36,393 bases of DNA from an uncultured Lentisphaerota bacterium (GTDB lineage: Bacteria; Verrucomicrobiota; Lentisphaeria; Oligosphaerales; CAITYL01). The stretch lies in assembly GCA_903896595.1 (NCBI GenBank), contig CAITYL010000092.1:1-36393 (forward strand). The letters are read 5' to 3'. Below the pieces are notes generated by a model. That model made no database searches. It saw nothing but the letters and a program-made list of their open reading frames with translations, and was not told the DNA's origin. Position numbers and translations under genes: made by a program. This document shows, one piece after another, positions 30,619 to 36,393 of this stretch (its first letter is position 1; every line of letters begins with the position of its first letter).

Positions 30619-32205
30619 ATGACAACCACGTTAAAAGCAATGATTCTTCCCGCCCTGGCCGGCACCCTTTGCCTGCCGCCCCTCGCCGCTCCGGCCGATG
30701 CCGCCGAACGGGAGGGCCAGGTGATCTACCAAACGGCCTTTGATGGCGCCGGGGCCTTGGCCGGCTGGGCCGGCGACGGCCGGTTGGAAGCCAGCTTCAC
30801 CCAGGGCGGCACTCTGGCCGTGGAACGGCGGGACGGCCCGGCGGCCGGGGTGGCGGCGGCGACCTGTTCCCTGCCCTGCCAAGAGGTCCGTGGCTGTCTG
30901 GTGCTGGTTTCCGCACTGGTCAGGAACGAGGCGGTGACGGAGGGGCCGCATGCGGTCAAACTGATGGCGACCGTCGCCGCACCGAGTGGCAACGAGACCT
31001 ATCAGGCCGGCATCGGCGGTGGTACGGTGAATTGGCGGCAGGCGGCGGTGCGCGTGTTTGTGCCCCGCGACGCCACCCAGATCACCCTGACCCTGGGCCT
31101 GGACGCTGGCAGTTTGGGCAAGGTTTGGTTCGACGACGTCAAGGTCACCGTCCGCCAGGTCAACGCGGTCGTAACGGGCAAGTTGCCGCCGGCGGCGACC
31201 CGCTTCTCGCGGTTGCGCGGCGCCATGATTGATCCAAACGGGTTCAAGGCGGCCGACGCCCAGGTCCTGGGCGGCCAATGGAACGCCAACGTCGTGCGCT
31301 GGCAACTGATCAACGCTCCCGAGGCGGGCGGGCCTCTGGGCTGGGCGGCTTACGACCAATGGCTGGAAAAGGAGATGCAACGGTTGGACGCCATGCTGCC
31401 GGTGCTGGAACGGCTGGGCATGGCCGTCGTGGTGGACCTGCACTGCCCGCCGGGCTCCATTTTTTGGGAAGCCACCACGCTGCTCACCGAGCCCGAGCGG
31501 CAGGACAAACTAATCGCCGTCTGGCGCAAACTGGCCAGCCATTACCGGGGCATCGAAAACGTTTTCGGCTACGACCTGGTGAACGAACCGATCGACTTGG
31601 CCAGTCCGGCGATGGCCGGCTACGACACCGTGCCCGGCGATGCCCGCAACTGGTGGGAACTGGCGGACACCACCGCCCGGGCGATCCGTGAAATCGATCC
31701 GAAGACGGCGATCATTTTCGAGCCCTCCCCCGGTGGCATTCCCTACGGTTGGAAAAACCTGCATCCGCTGACCGTTGCCAATGTGGTCTACAGCCTGCAC
31801 ATGTACTATCCGTACCAGTTCAGCCACCAATTGGTGCTCGCGGACTTTCCCAAACCACTCCGTTATCCCGGCTTTGAGTTCTGCGGTGAAACCTGGGACT
31901 TGGCCCGGGTGAAGCGGGAGATCCAGCCGGTGATTGACTTCCAGCAAAAATACGGGGCGCGGATCTACGTGGGCGAATTCAGCGCCACCCGCTGGGCCGC
32001 CGACAACAGCGCCTACCGCTACATCAAGGATCTGACGGACATCTTCGAGGCCAACGGCTGGGATTGGTGCTACCACGCCTTCCGCGAAAACCCCTGCTGG
32101 AGCGTGGAACTGGACGAGGACAAGGACCATCCCACCGCCAAAGTCACCGAACGGCAGAAGTTGCTGCGCCACTGGTTCGCGAAAAACCGCCGGCCGGCGT
32201 GGTGA
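30619..32205 (+). CDS. Secreted GH5-like glycoside hydrolase with N-terminal beta-sandwich module
   Basis: The 528-residue protein has a signal peptide ending near ADAAE (residues 1-29). A carbohydrate-binding-like jelly roll follows (about 35-185, ending VWFDDVKVTV), then a GH5-type TIM barrel. YDLVNEPI carries the acid/base Glu323 and YVGEFSATRW the nucleophile Glu453, with MAVVVDLHCPPG and SLHMYYPYQF between them as in GH5. Endo-glucanase, mannanase or related activity is possible. It is the glycosidase of module II. AAGGAATTGCAGTAAAAC precedes the ATG. Confidence 0.88.
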   Translation: MTTTLKAMILPALAGTLCLPPLAAPADAAEREGQVIYQTAFDGAGALAGWAGDGRLEASFTQGGTLAVERRDGPAAGVAAATCSLPCQEVRGCLVLVSALVRNEAVTEGPHAVKLMATVAAPSGNETYQAGIGGGTVNWRQAAVRVFVPRDATQITLTLGLDAGSLGKVWFDDVKVTVRQVNAVVTGKLPPAATRFSRLRGAMIDPNGFKAADAQVLGGQWNANVVRWQLINAPEAGGPLGWAAYDQWLEKEMQRLDAMLPVLERLGMAVVVDLHCPPGSIFWEATTLLTEPERQDKLIAVWRKLASHYRGIENVFGYDLVNEPIDLASPAMAGYDTVPGDARNWWELADTTARAIREIDPKTAIIFEPSPGGIPYGWKNLHPLTVANVVYSLHMYYPYQFSHQLVLADFPKPLRYPGFEFCGETWDLARVKREIQPVIDFQQKYGARIYVGEFSATRWAADNSAYRYIKDLTDIFEANGWDWCYHAFRENPCWSVELDEDKDHPTAKVTERQKLLRHWFAKNRRPAW

Positions 32206-32219
32206 AGCCCAAATTCTCG

Positions 32220-32477
32220 TTAATCCCCGTAATGAGTTTTGGTGCGATGGATAAAGATGGTTTTTGAGGCCAGATCGATGGAGTAAACGATCCGATCCTT
32301 GTAGGTGAGGCGAAAAGAGAAAAAACCAGCCAAGTCACCAACCAACCGCTTCCCGCAAAAGGGATCACAGGCAATCGAATGAACGAGGATTTCCCTGAGC
32401 TTCTGTTGCAACTTCGGCGTAAGCTGATGGAAATCCTTGGTTGCCTCTTTGGTAAACCGGATTTCATACGGCGTCAC
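32220..32477 (-). CDS. RelE/ParE-superfamily toxin (YoeB/Txe-like)
   Basis: The 85-residue protein has the RelE-like pattern: EIRFTKEATKDFHQL at the N-terminus, DPFCGKRLVGDLAGFFSFRL in the middle and the basic HRTKTHYGD at the end. Members are usually mRNA interferases acting at the ribosome. It overlaps the antitoxin gene by four bases and runs convergently with the GH5 gene, 14 bases from its stop. The toxin seems intact. Confidence 0.88.
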   Translation of the reverse strand: MTPYEIRFTKEATKDFHQLTPKLQQKLREILVHSIACDPFCGKRLVGDLAGFFSFRLTYKDRIVYSIDLASKTIFIHRTKTHYGD

Positions 32478-32734
32478 GTTTGCTCTCCGAAGAGATCTTC
32501 CATGGCCACCGTGTCGCCTTCCCGCACCTGCTGGCTGGAGGCCTCCAGCCTCTGGCGGAAACCGGGCTGAGACAAAAGTTCCACCGTTTCCAACAACCCT
32601 TCGTAATCCTCTTCGGACATCAGGACGGCCGCCCCCCGGCGATGATGGATGCGGAACGTTTGGTGGCCTTCAGCCGCGCCTTTGACGAGGTCGAAGAATT
32701 CCCGGCGCGCCGTAGTTGCGGTCAGGGTGGTCAT
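32474..32734 (-). CDS. Phd/YefM-family antitoxin
   Basis: The 86-residue protein matches Phd/YefM antitoxins: TATTARREFFDLVKGAAEGH at the N-terminus (DNA-binding part) and AAVLMSEEDYEGLLETVELL before a flexible acidic C-terminus that would wrap the toxin. GGGAG lies seven bases before the ATG. It is the first gene of the pair, as usual, and has its own promoter with an overlapping palindrome, so autorepression by the complex is expected. Confidence 0.9.
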   Translation of the reverse strand: MTTLTATTARREFFDLVKGAAEGHQTFRIHHRRGAAVLMSEEDYEGLLETVELLSQPGFRQRLEASSQQVREGDTVAMEDLFGEQT

Positions 32735-32750
32735 AACTAATCTCCCAATA

Positions 32751-32789
32751 TGTACACGATAACGTACACTTCGGCCACAAAAATGTCAA
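32751..32789 (-). promoter_or_regulatory. Promoter and operator of the toxin-antitoxin pair
   Basis: On the minus strand TTGACA (plus 32784-32789) is followed after 17 bases by TACGTT (plus 32761-32766). The imperfect palindrome TGTACGTTATCGTGTACA (plus 32751-32768) covers the -10 region, the usual place for an autoregulatory antitoxin site. Confidence 0.65.
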
Positions 32790-32796
32790 GGCAAAA

Positions 32797-33867
32797 TTAG
32801 TCGGCCACAGCCGGTCCGCCGTCGGGCGGGGCGCTGGTGCCCCGAACCACCAGGGTGGTGGGCAGCACGATCCGGCGCGGGGCGGGCGGCGCCACGGCGG
32901 GGTCGCGCCGGGCCCGGATGCCACTCAGAACCAGGTCGCCCAAAGCCTCGGCGATGCGGTCGATGGGCTGGGCGACCGTGGTCAGGGGCGGATTCAGGTA
33001 AGCGGCCAGTTCGATGTCATCCACGCCGACCACCGAAAGATCGCGGGGCACCGCCAACCCCAACTCGCGCGCCGCCCGCAACACCCCGATGGCCACCAAG
33101 TCATTGACGGCGAACACCGCCGTCGGCCGGTTGGGGCGTAACAACAATTCCCGCCCGGCCTCATAGCCATCCTGCAAACGAAAACCGCAGTGGACAATCA
33201 GGTCGTCACGGCAGGCCATGCCGTGCCGCGCGAGCGCGCTCTGGAACGCGCCGGACCGCTCGGGAATCGGCTGTTGGGGCGACACTCCGGCCACAAACGC
33301 CAGGCGCCGGTGCCCCAGGCCGATCAAGTGTTCCATGGCCGCCAACGCACCGTCATGGATGGCGACTTCCACCCGGTCAAAAGCCAGGCCGCTGCCAACG
33401 CCGTCCCCGCCCAGCAGCACGCAGTGGACACCGCCGGCCTGCAGATCGGCCAGGGACGCGGCCAGCCGGCGGCTGTCCGTGGGATAGACAATCATGCCGT
33501 CCACCGCCCGCCCCGACAACCGCGCCAGGGCCTGCTCCTCGCGCCGCACATCCTGCCCGGTTTCGCAGATGATCACGTCGTAATCATGCTGGAGCAGGAC
33601 ATCCTCGACCCGCCGGATGAGATCGGAAAAGTACGGGTTTTGCGCGTCCTGCACGATCATGCCAACCACCTGTCCCCGCGCCAGGCGCAGCCCGCGGGCC
33701 AGGCGATTGGGCCGATAGCCCAGTTCGGCGGCCGCCGCCAACACGCGCTGGCGCGCCTCGGCGGACACCGTGGTGGCTCCCCGCAGCACCAGCGAGACCG
33801 CACTCTTGGAATAACCGGCACGGCGGGCCACATCAATAATGGTGGGCTGACGGGGCGCACGAGGCAT
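32797..33867 (-). CDS. LacI-family transcriptional regulator
   Basis: The ATG at 33867 with CAGGAG nine bases upstream gives 356 residues; the longer track start runs through the promoter. The N-terminal HTH reads TIIDVARRAGYSKSAVSLVL with the hinge RPNRLARGLR. The sensor domain has VVGMIVQDAQNPYFSDLIRR, GHRRLAFVAG and AVFAVNDLVAIGVL...DLSVVGVDDIELA. It probably represses sugar genes. The nearest metabolic candidate is rhaA, transcribed away from it beyond a small gene, and self-control is likely. The C-terminus ends in a Pro/Gly-rich tail. Confidence 0.93.
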   Translation of the reverse strand: MPRAPRQPTIIDVARRAGYSKSAVSLVLRGATTVSAEARQRVLAAAAELGYRPNRLARGLRLARGQVVGMIVQDAQNPYFSDLIRRVEDVLLQHDYDVIICETGQDVRREEQALARLSGRAVDGMIVYPTDSRRLAASLADLQAGGVHCVLLGGDGVGSGLAFDRVEVAIHDGALAAMEHLIGLGHRRLAFVAGVSPQQPIPERSGAFQSALARHGMACRDDLIVHCGFRLQDGYEAGRELLLRPNRPTAVFAVNDLVAIGVLRAARELGLAVPRDLSVVGVDDIELAAYLNPPLTTVAQPIDRIAEALGDLVLSGIRARRDPAVAPPAPRRIVLPTTLVVRGTSAPPDGGPAVAD

Positions 33868-33912
33868 CGGTGGCAACTCCTGGCAAAACCGGTGAAAACA
33901 AAATTTGGTTCC

Positions 33913-33941
33913 AGCGTAACCCGCCCCCGGTATCCTGTCAA
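33913..33941 (-). promoter_or_regulatory. Promoter of the LacI-family gene
   Basis: On the minus strand TTGACA (plus 33936-33941) is followed after 17 bases by TACGCT (plus 33913-33918), 45 bases upstream of the start codon. The layout is nearly the same as the promoter of the toxin-antitoxin pair. Confidence 0.6.
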
Positions 33942-33943
33942 GG

Positions 33944-34018
33944 CACGGACGCACACGGACTTTCACGGACCGGCACGGACGACAAACGCCGCCGCCGGCC
34001 CGTCCATGTGCGTCCGTG
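33944..34018. repeat. Spaced repeat array CACGGACnnn, 10-base period, with inverted partner
   Basis: CACGGAC starts at 33944, 33954, 33964 and 33974 with variable triplets between. After a GC-rich centre, the inverted units GTCCATG (34002) and GTCCGTG (34012) follow, also 10 bases apart. The array lies directly upstream of the LacI promoter. It has the same design as the other spaced arrays with a seventh core base. Confidence 0.82.
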
Positions 34019-34043
34019 TTGGCAACGGCTGGTCAGCGTGCAC

Positions 34044-34111
34044 CGTTTTGTCGGACCATGTTGGGAACCCCCTTTTCCAAAAGGGTGGCCCCAACATGAT
34101 CCGACAAAACG
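34044..34111. repeat. Palindrome holding a centre-deleted copy of the MITE ends
   Basis: TTGGGAACCCCCTTTT (34061-34076) and AAAAGGGTGGCCCCAA (34079-34094) are the two ends of the 30,307 element, in inverse orientation and joined by CC. They are extended outside by CGTTTTGTCGGAyCATG arms (34044-34060 and 34095-34111). It would form a strong hairpin. Confidence 0.75.
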
Positions 34112-34282
34112 ATTAGGCACCCGCAACCGCGCCCCTCTTGACCAACCGCCGCGCGCCGGCTATGTTTTGGAACGTTCCACTGATTGGTGGCCGGAACACA
34201 CCGTGGCGGGACCGCACAGCGGAGGCTATGGTGGCAAAGGTGGGTGGCCCGAACGTCCTTCAACCAACCATGGAGAAACACG

Positions 34283-34621
34283 ATGCGCACTCTCGTCATC
34301 ATCCTGGTTATTGTGCTGGCGGCCATCGCCATTTCCCTGCTGGTGAAGCCCGCCCCGGCGCCCCCCCAGGTGACCCCGGCAACGCCATCCGTCCCCGCCA
34401 CCCGCCAAACCGCGGCCGTGCCCCGGCCGGTGGCCGCCCCGGCCGCTCCCGCGCAGCCGGAATTGCGGGCGGCCGCCGCCACCGGCGTGGTCGCCGACCT
34501 GCATACGGCGGCGGACTACGCCACCGGGTACACTCCGTTAAAGATCAAGAAAAATACGCAGACCAAAATCCAAGCCATTCAAGACAAGCACAATCAGGAT
34601 CTGGAACAAGCCCTCAAATAG
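34283..34621 (+). CDS. Small membrane-anchored protein with Pro/Ala-rich linker
   Basis: The ATG at 34283 (TGGAGA upstream) gives 112 residues; the track's longer start is not supported. An N-terminal membrane helix or uncleaved signal (RTLVIILVIVLAAIAISLLV) leads into a Pro/Ala-rich linker (about 25-70) and a charged C-terminal part (LKIKKNTQTKIQAIQDKHNQ) that may form a short coiled coil. No family is recognised. It could be an anchored periplasmic peptide or assembly factor; no function is claimed. It sits between the LacI regulator and rhaA. Confidence 0.6.
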   Translation: MRTLVIILVIVLAAIAISLLVKPAPAPPQVTPATPSVPATRQTAAVPRPVAAPAAPAQPELRAAAATGVVADLHTAADYATGYTPLKIKKNTQTKIQAIQDKHNQDLEQALK

Positions 34622-34815
34622 GATTCGAAATTCCGGCGGAGCCGGTGTAGCAAAGGGCTTGTAGCCCGTCGGAACGCCGCCGGCGCGATACAATCGCTTT
34701 GCCACAAAAAACCACGTAACCACTTTCGTGAATAATCCAAGCTAAAACACCGCCGCTAAGACGACATTCCGCAACTGATTCTTCCATCAACCACACACCC
34801 GACAAGGAGCCCGTC
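34622..34815. other. Intergenic region upstream of rhaA
   Basis: About 195 bases hold a small hairpin (GGGCTTGTAGCCC near 34,657) and an AT-richer stretch around 34,700-34,740 that probably contains the rhaA promoter, but no confident -35/-10 pair was found. Confidence 0.4.
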
Positions 34816-36105
34816 ATGTCCACGCCCCTTCCCAAACTCACACCGGCCGCCATCAAGGCCGCCTACGCCGCCGCCCGCAAACAATACGCCGCCCTGGGGG
34901 TGGACACTGAAGCCGCCTTGGCGGCCCTGGACACCCTGCCGATTTCCCTGCATTGCTGGCAGGGTGACGATGTCCGCGGCTTCGAACAGGCCGCCGACCT
35001 CTCCGGTTCCGGCCTGGCCACCACCGGCAACTATCCCGGCGCCGCCCGCACCGGCAGCGAACTCCGCGCCGACGCCGCCACCGCGTTCTCCCTGATTCCC
35101 GGCCCGGTCCGTTTCAACCTCCATGCCATCTACGCCGAAACGGCGGGGGAAAAAGTCGATCGCGACCAGCTCAAGCCTTGCCATTTCCAGCTTTGGATGG
35201 ACTGGGCCAAGAAGCTCGGGATCTGCTTGGATTTCAACACCTCCTTCTTCGCCCACCCCAAGGCCGCCTCCGGCTTCACCCTGTCCCACGAAGATCCCGA
35301 AATTGCCAAATTCTGGCTGCGCCATGGCCAGGCCTGCCGCGCCATTGCCGAAGCCATGGGGCGCGCCCAAAAGGGCACCTGCATCCTCAATCACTGGCTG
35401 CCCGACGGCGCCAAGGACAGTCCCGCCGACCGCTGGGCGCCCCGCCACCGCCTGGCCGCCCAGCTCGACAAGCTGTTGGCCACCAAGGTCGACCGGCGCT
35501 TCTGCCAGGACGCCGTCGAAGGCAAGCTGTTCGGCATCGGCAGCGAAGACTACGTGGTCGGTTCGCATGAGTTTTATCTGGCCTATACCACCAGCCGCGA
35601 GAACGCGCTGCTTTGCCTCGACATGGGGCATTACCATCCCACCGAGACCATTCACGACAAAATCTCCGCCATCCTCAGCTTCCATAAAAAAATCCTGCTG
35701 CACGTCAGCCGCGGCATCCGCTGGGACAGCGACCATGTGGTCATCTTCAACGACGACCTCCGCGCCGTCTTCCAGGAACTGGTCCGCGGCCAGGCGCTCG
35801 ACCGGGCCTGCATCGCCCTCGACTACTTCGATGCCAGCCTGAACCGGATCGGCGCCTGGGTCATCGGCGCCCGCGCCACCCGCAAGGCCGCCCTCGCCGC
35901 CCTGCTCGAACCGGCCACATTGATCCGGGCCGCCGCCGCCCGCGGCGACCAGGGCAGCAAACTGGCGTTGCTCGAAGAAGCCAAAACCCTGCCCCTTGGC
36001 GCCGTGTGGGACCAGTACTGCCTCCGGCACGGCGTCGCCGCCGGTCCGGCCTGGCTCGACACCCTGGCCGCCTACGAGAAGAAAGTCCAAAGCAAACGCC
36101 GCTGA
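34816..36105 (+). CDS. rhaA: L-rhamnose isomerase
   Basis: The 429-residue protein has the length and conserved blocks of RhaA, which converts L-rhamnose to L-rhamnulose in the cytoplasm. LPISLHCWQGDDVRGFE lies near the N-terminus. LDMGHYHPTETIHDKISA and SRGIRWDSDHVVIFNDD supply His and Asp metal ligands of the catalytic barrel. CILNHWLPDGAKDSPADRW and GSHEFYLAYT are also typical. AAGGAG lies seven bases before the ATG. No rhamnulokinase or aldolase gene lies in the window, so the rest of the pathway is elsewhere, although the downstream edge is only 288 bases away. It may be controlled by the LacI-family regulator. Confidence 0.97.
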   Translation: MSTPLPKLTPAAIKAAYAAARKQYAALGVDTEAALAALDTLPISLHCWQGDDVRGFEQAADLSGSGLATTGNYPGAARTGSELRADAATAFSLIPGPVRFNLHAIYAETAGEKVDRDQLKPCHFQLWMDWAKKLGICLDFNTSFFAHPKAASGFTLSHEDPEIAKFWLRHGQACRAIAEAMGRAQKGTCILNHWLPDGAKDSPADRWAPRHRLAAQLDKLLATKVDRRFCQDAVEGKLFGIGSEDYVVGSHEFYLAYTTSRENALLCLDMGHYHPTETIHDKISAILSFHKKILLHVSRGIRWDSDHVVIFNDDLRAVFQELVRGQALDRACIALDYFDASLNRIGAWVIGARATRKAALAALLEPATLIRAAAARGDQGSKLALLEEAKTLPLGAVWDQYCLRHGVAAGPAWLDTLAAYEKKVQSKRR

Positions 36106-36149
36106 GCAAATGCAGTAGGAACGCGGTGTCGAGCCACCGCCACTTAAAA

Positions 36150-36171
36150 GGTTCCGGTCATGGCCGGAACC
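36150..36171. terminator. Hairpin after rhaA
   Basis: GGTTCCGG (36150-36157) pairs perfectly with CCGGAACC (36164-36171) around a six-base loop, 45 bases after the rhaA stop. No T-run follows, so intrinsic termination is only possible; it may be an RNA-stabilising hairpin. Confidence 0.45.
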
Positions 36172-36393
36172 AGTCAAAAACCAGTTCCAAGAGGTGTTTT
36201 CAAAAGTCCCGATCAAAGTGGCACCGTTTTTGGAGTGCGGTAATTCCTTTGCCGCTTTTTAATCTCGGCGTTATTTCAAGACCGGGAGCCGCCCGTCCTC
36301 GGGCGGAAATCGATGGCGTCACACCAGTTCCGCCCTTTTATTGGGCCACCGTCCGCCAAACCAATGATGCGCGTCTCCGACGATGACGGATTC
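36172..36393. other. Right edge without a supported gene
   Basis: The last 220 bases hold a hairpin (CCGCCCG/CGGGCGG, 36289-36306) and sequence resembling dispersed intergenic repeats (GGAGTGCGGTAATTCCTTTG then CCGC). No coding frame here is convincing. Confidence 0.4.

Noticed and set aside
33868-33966. 33-residue N-terminal extension of the LacI-family ORF
   Set aside because: It runs through the -10/-35 region and the CACGGAC array; the ATG at 33867 has a proper ribosome binding site and starts the HTH in the usual place.
34756-36216. 486-residue minus-strand ORF
   Set aside because: Antisense of rhaA; Gly/Ala/Val-rich low-complexity translation.
36006-36386. 126-residue ORF at the right edge
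   Set aside because: It starts inside rhaA in another frame and continues through repeat-like sequence.

Overview
The window (36,393 bases, GC-rich) looks like a chromosomal segment of a polysaccharide-degrading bacterium of the PVC superphylum, most likely Lentisphaerota or a related Verrucomicrobiota/Kiritimatiellota lineage. The signs are two PEP-CTERM proteins, two pseudopilins with an H-X9-DG motif, many glycoside hydrolases with family-specific regulators, uroporphyrinogen-decarboxylase-like proteins beside sugar genes, and dense families of short palindromic intergenic repeats. The phylum call is inference. No rRNA, tRNA, CRISPR array, phage gene or transposase was seen.

Layout. 1-4.3 kb: a sugar-acid-type aldolase of the DapA/NanA family, two overlapping small unknown genes, a BNR/sialidase-like protein and a HAD phosphatase/mutase. 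4.4-5.3 kb: a minus-strand four-helix-bundle protein carrying two in-frame Ser-Asp repeat tracts. 5.6-13.1 kb (module I): GntR-HTH/LacI-sensor regulator, PEP-CTERM protein, palindromic GTGGAC/GTCCAC array, H-X9-DG pseudopilin, secreted GH39-like glycosidase, secreted alpha/beta-hydrolase esterase, UROD-like protein, small membrane protein. 13.1-26.8 kb: a plus-strand run of GH127, GH36, GH127-like, GH39-like, GH36 and UROD-like genes. Its first part is built on repeated leader/tail sequences and begins with a duplicated GH36 tail. 26.9-27.6 kb: a probably 5'-damaged CBM9-like gene. 27.8-32.2 kb (module II): divergent AraC regulator, PEP-CTERM protein, the same palindromic array, H-X9-DG pseudopilin, a MITE-like element and a GH5 enzyme. 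32.2-36.1 kb: RelE/Phd-type toxin-antitoxin pair, LacI regulator, small membrane-anchored protein, and L-rhamnose isomerase (rhaA).

Together the enzymes (beta-L-arabinofuranosidase, alpha-galactosidase, GH39-like and GH5 glycosidases, esterase, rhamnose isomerase, aldolase) fit breakdown of an arabinose-, galactose- and rhamnose-bearing plant or algal polysaccharide, such as a rhamnogalacturonan or arabinogalactan side chain. The two GH39-like enzymes, the two esterase/GH5-type module enzymes and the module surface proteins carry signal peptides. The GH127 and GH36 enzymes do not, so oligosaccharides are probably finished inside the cell.

The most unusual signals are: (i) five intergenic arrays of a 6-7 base core alternating with a 3-base variable spacer, most with an inverted second half, with a different core at most loci, and one core also spread in frame inside a gene; (ii) two parallel regulator/PEP-CTERM/palindromic-array/pseudopilin/glycosidase modules; (iii) a shared leader in front of four consecutive glycosidase genes, including two mini-ORFs joined to the next gene by ATGA overlaps.
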